A DNA stretch of 64,000 bases from Malurus cyaneus samueli (Eukaryota; Chordata; Aves; Passeriformes; Maluridae): NCBI GenBank assembly GCA_009741485.1, contig CM019214.1, forward strand, positions 51,920,863 through 51,984,862. The letters run 5' to 3'. The translations under genes and the position numbers were made by a program. A model generated the notes under the pieces. That model was not told the origin of the DNA. It made no database searches and was given only the letters and a program-made list of their open reading frames with translations. This document shows positions 49,094-60,965 of the stretch, one piece after another (position 1 is the first letter of the stretch; each line of letters opens with the position of its first letter).

Positions 49094-50734
49094 GGCGCGG
49101 AGGGGGGCCTGGCACGGGCAACCGGGGGGCCGGCCGGGGGGGGCCGCGGGGGACGCCCACGCACCGCCACCGTCGCCTGAGACGCCGTGGGAGGCTCCTG
49201 GGGACCAAGGGACGATGTAGAAATTAAACGCGAACTACTCGGGGAGAGGGGGGAGCGTGCGTGTGTGTGTGGGGGGTGCGCTATCAATTATTAAAACAAA
49301 AAAAGACACCCGGACACCAACAAGAAGAAGGAGAGAGAGGAGGTAAAAACACTCTAGAAGCCCGTGGGGGTCACTTCTGCGACCCTATCCCCTCTCTGCC
49401 CCCACCCCCCGACAGAAAGCGGGAGAAAGAGCAACTTAAAGCATAAACACACACAGACACACACCAATAAATACAGTGACAGCAGCAACCACTAACAGAG
49501 AAACCTAAGTCACAACTTTCCGAAGGAAAACAAAACCAACCAACAAACCCGGAAGGCGAAACTGTCGGTGATGATGATGCCACGTTTGGTTTGGGTCTCT
49601 TTTCATTACTTTCTGCCTTTCTTTCTTTTCCCTGGCTTGGTAATGAATGAGGACAGAGGTGGTTTGGTGCGGGGGAACTTTTTCTTTGGTTGACTTGGGT
49701 TTGGGTTTTTGTTTGTTTCTTTTGGTATTTTTGTTTGGTTATTTTTTCCCTATTATTTTTTTATTTTTCCCTCGAATGCGGTTTTGCGCGAGGCTTTGGC
49801 GATGGGTCTTATCTGTGCCGGGAGAGCGGTGCGAGCGGGGCAAGGGCCGGGACCGGGTGAGCGGTCCCCCCTGGGCTAGGGACCAGTTCCTTTCCTCTCC
49901 GTTGTTGCCTCAATAATCCTAGCTAGCTCAAGGAAAGCAAAGGAAAAAAAAAAGTTACTCCACAACCCCTTTGTTTCTCCTCCCTCGCTTGCGTGGTTTG
50001 CGTTTCCAGCTGTGTCCAAAGACAGGTCCCTCTCTCTGCAGAGATGCATCAGGAGGCAGATGCCAAACCTGCCAAATTATGGCAGGTTTGCCAGTAATCC
50101 AAAAGATTATGTTCAGACTCATTAGGGCTCGTGGTTAACTATATTCTTTCTCCTCCCTCCCTCCCCGCTGCTCCCAACCCCATGCCCGCCGGCATCCCCA
50201 CAAAATCTGCTGGATTTAGGTTAAGGTCCTCCCTTGGTTTCCTCCGAGGGCTGGAGGTTATTGTACCCGGTAGGCAAAAGAAATAACTGGTGATGAGTTT
50301 GAAAGGACATTTTTTTTCTGAGGGATATGTATGTTGGGAACAAACACACGACAAAAAACCACTCGGGCTTAAAAGTCGTTTATTGTAAATAATAAACGTT
50401 ATGTAGCGGATGGTTTTTGGGAGGGGTGTGTGGGGTTCAGTTTGCACTATCACAGTCTCCTGGATTGGAAGCGATGATATTATTACATAATAACGATTCT
50501 GGTATTGCTAATAATCGTCAAGGTGCGTTAAAAGTCTCGCAGATTGAAAACAAACAAATATAATTATCAGGGCTTGTTAGGTAAAAAGGGCAGCGACGTG
50601 CAGAAGCCATCTCTGGCTCTGGCTCTTGCCGAGAGACTGCTGAGGCTTTCAAGTAAAAAAAAGAATTTCTGAAAAGAAAAATATCATTCTGTTAAAAAAA
50701 ACAATGACTGAATTATGCATGACATGACCTGGGG

Positions 50735-50767
50735 AAAAAAAATAAAAAAAAAAAAAAAAAAAAAAAA
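50735..50767. repeat. Poly(A) run
   Basis: About 33 bases, nearly all A, with one T interruption, in the POU4F1 3' region. Confidence 0.9.
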
Positions 50768-50823
50768 GAAAATGAAAAGAAAAGAAGGGGAAAAGGCATA
50801 GAAAGATCCGTGATAAAGTCTCG

Positions 50824-50892
50824 ATATTTATTTATTTATCTATTTATTTTTATATTTATCTATTTATTTATCTATTTTATCTATTTATTTTT
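50824..50892. repeat. (TTTA/TCTA)n tetranucleotide repeat
   Basis: Mixed TTTA, TCTA and TTTATC units over about 70 bp. Confidence 0.9.
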
Positions 50893-51096
50893 AAAAAATT
50901 ATTTGTGTTCATTGTTTAGCAGCGCAAACATGTTCTATGCATTTTTTTAACTGAAGCACTAAATTATTACTAGTTTCTTGGTAGAAATCTTTTGTGGATG
51001 GGTGTAATTTCACGTTGTTAACTGCTGGTTTTCACCGAAAACACAAAACGTTCTTGTCACGGTTTCTGTGTATTTAGTACGAAATCTTAAAAGAGG

Positions 51097-51136
51097 AAAA
51101 AAAAAAAAAGAAAAAAAAAAAAAGGAAAAAAAAAAG
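51097..51136. repeat. A-rich run
   Basis: Three A runs separated by single G or GG bases. Confidence 0.9.
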
Positions 51137-51909
51137 ATAAGGAAGACGATTGTTAAATATTCTTTCGTTTAATGCCACATACAACAACAAAACAAGTTTA
51201 GCAACACTCGCGACCACTGTAGATCCTGAAATTCTCACTGAAGTAATCTACTATGTCCATGTATGTTGCTCTGAGCTTTCTCCTTGGTTGTGTCACTTGA
51301 CTCTATTACTTTAATTTCTTATCAGAATTATTTCTGCATACGCCAGAAAGACAACAGGGGAGATTTGTCCCAGCATACTCTGACAAATAAAAACAACAGG
51401 TGTGAAACAAATATCATATTATATTATTTAATTTATTATATTATTGATTATTATTAGCTTGCTTAAAAAAAGAAAGAAAACGAATTTCCGAGACACGGCT
51501 GGTAAATTCAAGGTGTGTATATGAACCGTTAGACGATAGACTAATTCTTACCAAAAAGAAAAAAAAAAAAAAATATCGTGAGAAATAGTGAGAGATGTAT
51601 TTTTCTGCTAAATCCAGAAATCATTACTTTGAGATAGGTCTTATGTGAAATCGGTGCTCCGAATAAAATTAACTATATATTAGCTGCGTGTGTTTCTTGA
51701 AGTTTATTCTATAATTGCAGAATATAAATCAAAGTAAAATTTTAAGAAGGACTTCTGAAGTATTTCTTTTCAGTGTTCTGGAAAGGATTATGCACCTACA
51801 AAATATGTATAAAGAAGAAAAGCTTGGGTGGTTTCAGGTTTATATGTTGTTCTGACTGGCCTAATTGCACTTAATTATGTAACAAGATACTTTATTTTTA
51901 TTTTGGGTT

Positions 51910-51915
51910 AATAAA
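51910..51915 (+). terminator. POU4F1: Candidate distal poly(A) signal of POU4F1
   Basis: AATAAA with a downstream GT-rich element, about 2.8 kb after the stop codon. Chosen over the earlier hexamers because of that element and because POU4F1 mRNAs generally have long 3' UTRs; unproven. Confidence 0.4.
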
Positions 51916-51935
51916 TATGAAAATCCTAAACTGAT

Positions 51936-52583
51936 CTCTCCTTATGTTGTGAATGCAATTGTTCATTAGGAACGTATAGGATGCCACCTACTGCTTCAAG
52001 TGATCAAAGAACCTCTTTCTATTTTCTGATGACCTGTGACTAGATCAGATGCCAAATGTAAAAAGTTACTTAATAGCTGGGATTATTTCTTCTGTAGACA
52101 TATTTTAGCCAAATCTTTTTCATTTTGCCGGTAAATCTGTGAACCAAGACACGTGATGTTCAGAAAAGAATAATGCGTTCAAAAAAAAGCTGTGATTTTA
52201 AACAACTGTTGATGTTAAAAAATAAGCACTAAAGGTATTTTTAAAAAAAACCATAGATCTCGTCCACCGGAAATTGACTTGTTTCTGTTGTTATTAACTT
52301 GAAATGTCATCAGAATTTTTAATAAATGCATTTGTAAAAATATTATTTTATAGAAAAGTATTACCGGATATCATTTTTTTTGAGAGTCAGGAATGAACAA
52401 ATAAAAATAATTACAAATGTTGGGTTTTCTTTTTCATCTGCCCCAAACAATTGAAATGTTGAAAGTGATACCACATTTGTATCATTCAATAATGACCAAT
52501 GTATGTATTGAAAAGCTGAGGAATTTGTTTTGTAATAAGTACAACCCTTATCGAGTACAAAGAAAAAAAACCAACATATTAAT
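51936..52583. other. Intergenic AT-rich sequence
   Basis: Nothing recognised apart from AT-rich composition. Confidence 0.5.
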
Positions 52584-52744
52584 AAAACAGATAATGAAAA
52601 CAAAAGCTTTGCAGAGTTTCCTATTTTCATGGTAGGAAACTGTGCAAAACCAAAACATCCTGCTTTCCATCAGATGAATCTGAATGGTTCATAAAACCAC
52701 AAAATCCTGGAGAGGCCTTTTTTAATAAATGCCTCATTAAAATA
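52584..52744 (+). repeat. Direct duplication A, copy 1 (161 bp)
   Basis: From AAAACAGATAATGAAAAC to GCCTCATTAAAATA. It recurs at 53884-54042 with only two one-base deletions, both in short base runs (AAAA to AAA, GG to G). Copy 2 stops exactly at the N gap, which marks the pair as an assembly overlap rather than a biological repeat. Confidence 0.95.
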
Positions 52745-52880
52745 TTGCGCCGCCATCACGTGCGCCGCTGCAAACACAATTACGGGGCCGCCGTTAATAA
52801 TTCATGGGCTGAGATTTAGAAAATTAATAAAATGAATTATAACAAGAGGCTAATTAAAAACTTTAGTAATTGTTGTCAAG
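52735..52880. promoter_or_regulatory. Candidate enhancer downstream of POU4F1
   Basis: About 145 bp combining the E-box CACGTG (52757-52762) with closely spaced homeodomain cores: ACAATTACGG, GTTAATAATTCATG, AAATTAATAAAATGAATTATA, GGCTAATTAAAAA and GTAATTGTTG. Such mixed, site-dense sequence suggests a conserved enhancer; this is inference. Confidence 0.4.
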
Positions 52881-53029
52881 ACAGCTTGATGGGAGGCGTG
52901 CTGCACGGCACCCCCAGTCTCCCCCCTTCCCCTCCTTCCCCCTTCCGCTTTTGGAAAAGCTTTTTCTTTTTGCTCCTTTGCAACCCCTTCGCACCTGAAG
53001 GAGACACGGTTTGAGAGAAAAGCAGTGGA

Positions 53030-53060
53030 TGAATATATAGGTCAGCTGAATATATAGGTC
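53030..53060. repeat. Short tandem repeat, 17-bp unit
   Basis: TGAATATATAGGTCAGC is followed at once by TGAATATATAGGTC. Confidence 0.9.
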
Positions 53061-53229
53061 CCAGAGATGAGACCGAGGTGGTGAAACTGCAAGCAAGTCG
53101 CTTCGCATCGTAGCAAGATAGATAGGCAGGCGGCGGGTGGGTGGGTACGCGGATGGATGAATGAAACCCAGGGCTCAAAAGTTAATTTAAAATAAGATGT
53201 CACATATAAATCTTTGAAGAAGCAGCAGT

Positions 53230-53600
53230 AGCAGAGAGAGCGGCTGCACCGGAGGGCCCCAACCCCGCTGCCGGGCGGACGGGCAGCGGCTGGGGGCGGG
53301 CAGGGCCGGGCAGGAGCAGGCAGCGCCCCCGGGCACAGGCACGCACTTTCCGCCTTGGCTTCCGCACCAGCGAGAGCAGCGGCAGGAGGTGCTGAGCCCC
53401 CACCGCGCATCCTGCCTCCGCGGGGGGCGGAGGCGCCGCGGGATGCTCGCTCTCCCCCGCCGAGTCCCTTTCCGCCTGCTGGTTTAAGATGCAACTTTGA
53501 GGCGGACTCGGCGCGGTGTTTCCGCGGGCAGAGGGGGCCAGGGAGCCCGGTCTCCGCACGGGTGCGGATTTATAGCCGTGTCACCAGCCATGCACTGCTC
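53230..53600. other. CpG-rich block downstream of POU4F1
   Basis: GC- and CpG-rich DNA with compositional open frames on both strands. No protein recognised. It may be a CpG island of a non-coding transcript or part of the POU4F1 regulatory domain. Confidence 0.45.
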
Positions 53601-53787
53601 GGGAGCTCTCCGCGGCTGGTCGTCCAGGGACAGCTGCACATGCAAAATCTGCTTCCCAAATTGGAGTCACAGCCCCTCTGGGAAAGCAGGCGTCCTCCTT
53701 TGAACTGCCTTTTAACTCCTTCAGCCTGCCTACCTAAGTGTACCAAAGCATCTCTAACTCTGGGGGGAAGGTGGTTAAACGCACTTC

Positions 53788-53871
53788 TTTTTTTTTTTAT
53801 TTTTTTTTTATTTTTTTATTTTTTTAATTTTTTCCCTGTTTTTCTTTTTTTTCTTTTTTTTTTTTTTTTTT
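53788..53871. repeat. T-rich low-complexity tract
   Basis: About 80 bases of T runs with scattered A, C and G, just before duplication copy A2 and the N gap; a likely site of read error. Confidence 0.95.
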
Positions 53872-53883
53872 AACAAAAATTAA

Positions 53884-54042
53884 AAAACAGATAATGAAAA
53901 CAAAGCTTTGCAGAGTTTCCTATTTTCATGGTAGGAAACTGTGCAAAACCAAAACATCCTGCTTTCCATCAGATGAATCTGAATGGTTCATAAAACCACA
54001 AAATCCTGGAGAGCCTTTTTTAATAAATGCCTCATTAAAATA
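53884..54042 (+). repeat. Direct duplication A, copy 2 (159 bp)
   Basis: Near-identical to 52584-52744, two bases shorter, and ends at the first N of the gap. Confidence 0.95.
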
Positions 54043-54067
54043 NNNNNNNNNNNNNNNNNNNNNNNNN
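54043..54067. other. Assembly gap (25 N)
   Basis: Twenty-five consecutive N. Both flanks are duplicated elsewhere in the window, so the gap size and the order of flanking sequence should not be trusted. Confidence 0.99.
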
Positions 54068-54236
54068 TAAAATTTAAGGCAGCCGGGGGTAGAGGGAATT
54101 GCTATAAAAATGATGTCTTAAGACATCAGTTAATCACTCTAAAGACTGAACTATTTTAAAGGCTTTATATAAAAATTAATTTAATAATTTTTAAAAAAGA
54201 CACTCGGCCCTGGTACGCTGAAGATAAATTGTAACT
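54068..54236 (+). repeat. Direct duplication B, copy 1 (169 bp)
   Basis: Begins at the first base after the gap (TAAAATTTAAGGCAGCC) and matches 63830-64000 except for a missing TC near 54077. The match probably runs past the window end, so its true length is unknown. It includes the 18-bp palindrome TGATGTCTTAAGACATCA at 54111-54128. Confidence 0.95.
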
Positions 54237-56797
54237 TCCCACTAATTTCCACAAGCGAGTCATAAAAGACTTTCAAGTGCCTTCTTGGGTGAAAACGCCG
54301 ACCGACCCTCCCGCTCGCACGGCTGTAGCACGGGGCGGGTCCCGGTGCGGGGACAAACCTCCCCGAGCCCGGGTCCAGCAGCGACAGCAGCCGGACCGCT
54401 CATGCTGAAAACACCGGCGTGCGGAGAGGGTGTTCCATCCCTTGCCCGGGTGGACAAAAACAATTTGAAATTGTGAGGCAGAGCTAAAAGATGTAAGATC
54501 TGTGTGTATACTTTTGTTTGGTGGGGTTTTTTTTTATTTTGTTTTGTTTTGATTTTTGGTTTTACACTTTTATTTTAAAAAAGGTGTTCCTTGACAAGAG
54601 GATAGCATGTCAACACAAACACATCTTTTTACGGTCTGTGTGGAAAGATGAGGCGCAGATATACATAACTTAGCCCTGGATTATGGTCATTATATAAACC
54701 GAATTACTAACAAAAGTTTGTTTTGTAACTAATTATAGTTCACTAAATCTCTGCCTCTCTTCACTTCAGCATAATGTATACAAACTTTTGTACACGCGGA
54801 TCAGAATAAAACAAAGTGTTGACAGCATCCAGCAGTGGAAATTCACTTACACAAGACTTTTTTTTCACTGAAGTGTTGACAATAAACATTTAATGAAGGC
54901 AGAGACTTGGATGTCTCCAGACAGTGTCAGAATACTTTAAACAGACCATTAGCATGGCTTCTTCTACTTCAAACAGAGCACACTATACCATAACATTATA
55001 AAAATACAAAGTATGAAACAAATAATCTGTTTATACAGATATTTTAAGCTGTTTTCACCAGCTCTGACATCCCCTGTATTTAGTAACAGAAACTTACTCA
55101 TTTCAGATTACTCGCGCTTAAAAAATGTTAAATACAGTTAATGCAATATTAATCGCCCTTTGGTGATATAAAATGCAATATTTTCAGGCAGCTATTGAGC
55201 TTTTCTAGAGGAAGAGCTGATGAAAACAGTCACAGCTGAATAGTGGAGAGAAAAAAGCTCTGTATTTATTGCTTTTGTTTGGCTTTTGGCTACAGAGACA
55301 GGAACATTCTAATGGGGTAAGGACATTTATTTTATCTGCAATCTATTGCTGCTAGAGCAGGAGTGGCAGATGGGGTTTGGTGTTATATTCACAGAGTAAT
55401 TTAGAGCAAATCCTAATAACTAATAATGATTTATGTTAATTTCAATCACTTTGTGACTTTATTAAGCACTGCTGTAAGAGGAATAGAAGGGAGGGGTGAG
55501 AGGAGAGACTGAGAGAGAGCAAGCTGTGTCTGTCTGAAACCGAACCGCATGCTTGAAAGGTTGCTGTAGCGGGCTGCAGCGAAATTTCTGAAGCGAGCAA
55601 GCAGGTTTTGCTTTTGAGACTCTCTATCGTCGGGGCTAATTTCTTAAATGAAAGCCCCGAGTAGAATCCCGTCCATCGACGAGAGGTAAAGCAGAATAGA
55701 GAAGAAGAGAGCATGCGAGGGAGAGTCGTGTTATGCAAAATGTATTGATTGTATATGAGGAATCTGCGATGCTGATGTGCTGGGCTCCCGAAAGAATAGA
55801 GGGGGCTACTGGCGAAATAGCTAAGAAACCCCAAAATGTACACACAGGATAGGAAACTTTTATTTCTGGGCTGCTTCAGCGTGGTGATCTATAGTTCTCT
55901 ATCCACGTTGCCTAGGCTTTGCTCCTCACTGAAAATCTCTAGGAGGCTTTACCCCACGGGATTTTATATTCTTATTAGGGAAAAAGAAAATAATTGTAAT
56001 AATAAAAAAAAATATTGTCAGCTATGGCAGTGACCCTTTTGTATTTTCCCCCATAATCTTCAGTTTCATTAGCAACTACTAATACGTAAATGTGCACACA
56101 CGTAAACACAGGGGCACACGTCGCCGTGTGTGCGTTGAAAGGAGATATTTGTGAAAGCCAGGAACTCTCTAACAGCTGCGCTGCTTGCATAGGGTCGGTT
56201 TGATGTAAGAGAGAGGAGTACTTACAGGATTTTGAAAGGGGGGGTGCTCTTCGCTTCTGGCAATTTACTTTCCAGGTACCTTTATGCGCTTTTCTGCCTT
56301 AAGGCATACAGTCTGAAAGTAAATAACATCAAAGCTCCTTATTAACACTATTTTCCTGAAATCAGAAGATGAAGCTACCTGAAACGTTTAATCTGGTGCT
56401 AGCATTTATTTCCCAACAAAACAGCCAGAACAAGGTTAAAAAGAGTAGGGTAGTTATCTACAGGAGACTAAAAAGCAAAATGCAGGGAGTGAGGCATGCT
56501 TCTGTCAGAACCTTGAAACGGATTAAATAAACCTCAAGTTTTGCTACATTCTAAGCCACTCTTTTGTCTAACATAATTTCTCTTTCCAAACACCACGGCT
56601 GGGAATAACCTTTCACCAACACCGTCAGGTGCATTAGGTGCGAGTCCTCTAACTTTTCATTTGCAGAATGTCTTTTATGTCTTTTCTGCATTGAAAGTTG
56701 GCACTGTGTTGTATACGCCACCGGATTCCACAGAAGGCAATTTTTGTGTGCTCTGTGGCAAAGGATTTATATACATAGCAACAGCTTTTTATTATCA

Positions 56798-56798
<1 letters not shown>
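54237..56798. other. Intergenic sequence downstream of POU4F1
   Basis: No gene recognised. A small CpG-rich patch lies at 54280-54430. The stretch 55480-55830 is unusually CpG-bearing for its AT content, repeat-free and contains an octamer-like TTATGCAAAATG; it looks like conserved non-coding DNA but I cannot confirm this. Confidence 0.45.

Positions 56799-56830
<32 letters not shown>
56799..56830. repeat. Poly(A) run (32 A)
   Basis: Uninterrupted A run directly upstream of a CpG-rich block. Confidence 0.97.
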
Positions 56831-56832
<2 letters not shown>

Positions 56833-56889
56833 TAAAAAAAGAAAAAAGGGAGAGAAATCCCTAGGTTATGTACAAGGACTATGTCGATG

Positions 56890-57115
56890 TTGCCTTCCAC
56901 TCTTCGTTTGAAAGCGGCGCAGGACTTTTAAATCCGCCTGGCGTGCACGCCTGCTTTTTGAACTCTAGCACGGCGGAGACGCCGCGGGCGGGCTGCGCGC
57001 AGGTCGGAGGGGCGGGCGGAGCGGGCGCGGAGCGGAGCGGAGAGCTTCAGCACCACGGAGAGCTTCTGCGGGCGCGGCGGTCGGTGCGGGGCGAGGGAAG
57101 GCTGTGTGTTCTGGC
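56890..57115. promoter_or_regulatory. Small CpG island, possible non-coding transcript promoter
   Basis: CpG-dense DNA (core GCGGAGACGCCGCGGGCGGG, then GGGCGGAGCGGGC and repeated GGAGC units) stands out sharply from its surroundings 7.8 kb downstream of the POU4F1 stop. Open frames here are compositional. It could be a promoter for an unannotated non-coding RNA or a regulatory CpG island; no direct evidence of transcription is available. Confidence 0.4.
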
Positions 57116-60100
57116 CTGCCTGTCGTCTGTCCGTCTGTGGCTGCACAGAAAGCCTATATGTATAGCCGTAGGGTATGCCCGAGTACCATCTCAAGCTGCT
57201 TCGCACACCATATGTCAGGCCGTTAGCCACATGGATCTATTTATCAAAGGGGGAGAGAGCGAAGAGCGGAGAGGCGGGGAGGGGGGGAAGAGCTTTTCAT
57301 ACCCCTCCCTATGTTGCTGTACACTTCTCCTTTCATTGTCTTTCAGATATAAAGACCCGAAGTACCTCGAATAGGCAGCTGTAATTCTCTTTTGATCTGC
57401 TCTTTTTATACCCTCGGTGTAACCAGATCGGGTCAGTCTGGGTAACAATATTTGAGGCAGGAGGAGGGAATGTGTCACCTTTCCCCCGGCGAAGGATTTG
57501 GTTTTTAAAGTGTTTCTCAACTTCTGTGACAAAGGGGGTCTCCGTCCACCCTTTCAGCCATCTCCTTGAGGAGGTGTGTCTGAGGAGAAGGCTATTTCTA
57601 GGGAAAAATTCATTCCCCCGCAGGCAGCCGGAGAGCTCTGGCCGTCCTCATCACTTTTACATCAGTCCTATTACCTATTGCCTCACATAATTTCTTCAAG
57701 GAAGTTTGTCCCACGTGAGATCCACAAAAGTATTGGATCCTCAAAATTACCGGGAGAAGGAAAAGAAGCCGCTGTGTAGGAGAGCGGTGTAAAAGCCCTT
57801 GTGTACGTGAATTTTTCATGCCAGCCTCAAAGCGTGTCCAGCTAAACTTTTCCTTTCAGGATCAGCGCCCGAGACGATGCACGGCTCTCCTGTCTGGTTT
57901 CTACTCTTTGTTTGGAGGACAGGGTTTTGGGGGGACTTCTTCAGGGTTAGAATGAACCTGCTCACACGGGCTCCTCGGGAACTCGCTGGCAGTCCGTAGG
58001 TGACGCGTTGGGGTACAGCCGCGGCAATTGACACTCCCGACCTAATTCCGAGATCACTGAACTGTGAGGGAGCATTAAGAGACTGACCTTCGTGCAGTAC
58101 CTGCTGCATAAAGTTTTGAAATTCTAGATTATTTTAAATAATAGCTTCAGGAAAGTTCCTGAGGGGTGGAGGAGGGGAGGGCAACATCAATTCAGTGTTC
58201 AGGATCCTGCAGCAGGGACCGTCGTGGGTGGATGAGGCAGGTTCCCTGCCCCTGATCTCCAGGTCAAGTGACACGCATGGTGTTGATGCAAATGATGGAA
58301 AATCTCTTGAAGAAGAGGAAAGGGACGCGGGTATAGCTAACACAAAGTCAGCTCTGTTTTTGTCAGATTTATATAAAAAGCACAAGATCCTCTAACTGGT
58401 TTAAATTTCTTTTGTTGGCACAGGACATCACAAAGATGCAAGTTAGAAGGATGAGGCACTTGAGACTATTTCTGCAGTTGCAGACACGAATAGTAACCCT
58501 GCTGATATATATTACATGGTACAGTGCATAGGTCATGTTGAAGTCAGTCTTTAAGACTTACTTTCGACTAATTTTCTTGCATTTTTCTCCTTTTGTGAAA
58601 GTGGCTGGAAAAATAATGGGTGCATCTGTGCTTAGATCTAAAGCTGGCACCCATCTTGCAGAACCTTTGCTTTAATACAGATTACATCAAACCTGCAAAA
58701 ATCATGAATGTTTTCAAAGCAATACTTTACATAAAGACAGAGGTAAATGCACAAGCTGGGTGTCAGTTGATTCTGTATTTCCACCTAGCAAAGAGGCTCT
58801 TATTACCTTTAAATTTTGGTGCACACACCACCCATCATTTTCTTCCTCTATTTAAAAGGTAACCCATATATCTGTCGTTTTAGGTTTCCAAAGACTCGTA
58901 ACTTAATTCCTTCAGGCTATTTCATCAGCACAGTAATTAACTAGCAAATGGATGTAAATAAAGTGAAATTGGTTTCATGACAGATGAGCCAAAGAGGCCT
59001 CTGACATGAAAACAAGCAGGACAATAATTATTTCTGCACCGGGCTATATGAGGAACTCCATCTGGATTTATTAGGTGCTGCAAGTTATTTGCTGGGAGAA
59101 GGCAGACAGGAGGACTCACTTTAATTTGACGGATTTTTTTTCTTTTCCTTTTTGCATCCTAAGTAGTTTAGAGAGATAAAAATCTGGAATTAACTTTGGC
59201 AATCTCTGAGAAGCCTCTACCCAATGTAAAAACTCGGCAGGGAAAAAGGTAGTACAGGAAAGGCTTACTAAACAATTTCTTCCCAAATGCTTAATAGGAG
59301 AAAATCTACTTTAAAATACTCCTCCAGAACTCTCTGTTAAAAAACAATCCAGATCACCTTGACAGCCAGTGTGTGTGCTTCTTTTTTCTACAAATATGCA
59401 TACAAAACAGTGGAGGCAACAGAAAGAAGGCAAATTTGGAGAGCTTGGGAATTCTGAAGAGCTTTCTCTTAAAAAGATAAATAAATTAAAATCTCGGCTA
59501 AATGATGTCTGTTAAGATCACCACGCTCCCTATTCTCTGCCAAGGAAAAGTTTATTGCTGCGGGAGAAGAGAGAGAAGAGAAAAGGTCTGTGAAAGGGAG
59601 GGTATGGATTCTGCAAGGCTCAACTGTAATTGGAGCCTCAGGTCCAGCTTGGAGTGGAAGTAATATACAGAATAAATAAAAAAAGGGCTCTCACCAGCAG
59701 GTGCGATTAGTCCCTTTTCCCCTGAAAAGATTAGAAACTGGACTGCTTTATGCTTAAACGTACTCTCAATTATTTAAGCGCCCCTTCGTGATTAGCAAGT
59801 AAAAGTAACGCTCCAAAGCGCTGAAGAAATGACTAGCAAGAATAACATCGCTTTCGCCCAGCTCACGCAGGCTTTCCAGCGCACGGCTTGCTCCCTGCCG
59901 GCTGGCAGCGCTTCAGACCGGGGAACTCACTTAGATACACACACCTGTAGGGTGGGAGGGGGGAGGAGGGGAAAGAGAGAGGGAGGGGAAAAAAGGGCAG
60001 GGGGCAGGTTCAGCGTGGTAAAATTTCGCTTGTCGAGCTATGCAGCTACAGCCTACCTGGTTTCACGGCGATGGATCAGGACGATTTTCACGGAATGCTG

Positions 60101-60589
60101 AAACCCTCAATCATTTTTTTCCACGGGAGGGGAATAAAAACCCACCTCACCCAAACCAACAGATCCTTCCCCCCCTTCCCAGCCATACTCTTTGATCGGG
60201 CTGGAAATGAACCGCGACGCCTGTGTTGCATACGGCAGCTTGATCAGGGTCACATCTTTCTGCAATAATCAGAGGCATTTTCCACCCTTCCTCATGGAAG
60301 GGACTATGAAACTGCAAAGCCGAGGAGAATCCTAAAGGGACTGAAATCCCTTATGTCTGAAGCTGTCCCTTTTAACACACACCAGACTAATTATTTAAAG
60401 TTTCTTGTAAAATTAGAAGACATAGCCCAGTCTTTAATTGAATACACTGTGAATAGGGATAGCATATGGAGGGGATGTCAAGAAGAGGGTGCCAGGGGCA
60501 GATCCTAGGAAATCTGTATCTCATTTCTGTCTCCTATTTGTTCAGTAATCTCTACCATCATAACTAAATCTTGGAGCACTGATGTAGTT
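57116..60589. other. Intergenic sequence, nothing certain
   Basis: Mixed-composition DNA without recognisable genes or mobile elements. Confidence 0.45.
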
Positions 60590-60965
60590 CGAGTTGTTGT
60601 TGACTCAACGTCAAATTCAATCACTGGGTTTGCATCAGCCGGCCACTTATATTGTCTAATAATCGTCATTTTGTAAGAAAAATATTTGAGCGCCGTACTT
60701 GACTCTGATCACAGACATTATTTCAACCAGTTTACAATGCAAATGGAGATGATCATCTTAATGCCTCGAGGTACTGTGTTTGATTCTCTGATTGGATTTT
60801 AGATGCGAAATGTCTATTTTAAATACCCCTGTTGTTAAATTGTATATAATAGAATTTCATGCCTCTTCAAATAACGTGATTTGCGACCGAATTTTAAGGA
60901 AATATTATTAAGCAAAATTGTTTTCTTAAATGATTTGTGACACCCTCGCTGTAAGCTTTTATTAT
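60590..60965. promoter_or_regulatory. Candidate enhancer with POU octamer
   Basis: A repeat-free block containing a perfect octamer ATGCAAAT (60737-60744), the octamer-like TTTGCATCAG, the homeodomain sites TCTAATAATCG and ATTATTAAGC, and the bHLH/AP-1-like GTTGACTCAACGTC. Site density near a POU factor gene suggests an enhancer, possibly autoregulated; this is inference. Confidence 0.4.

Larger units (their letters stand above)
49094..51935 (+). other. POU4F1: Probable POU4F1 3' UTR and 3' flank
   Basis: No further coding sequence. AATAAA hexamers occur at 49466, 50391, 51662 and 51910. The last is followed about 30 bases on by the GT-rich TATGTTGTGAATG and is the best distal candidate. Which is used cannot be told from the sequence. 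Low-complexity runs and a hairpin at 50064-50090 lie inside. Confidence 0.5.

Noticed and set aside
48172..49208. Minus-strand open frames of 216 and 296 codons across POU4F1 exon 2
   Set aside because: They are antisense shadows of the GC-rich POU4F1 coding exon.
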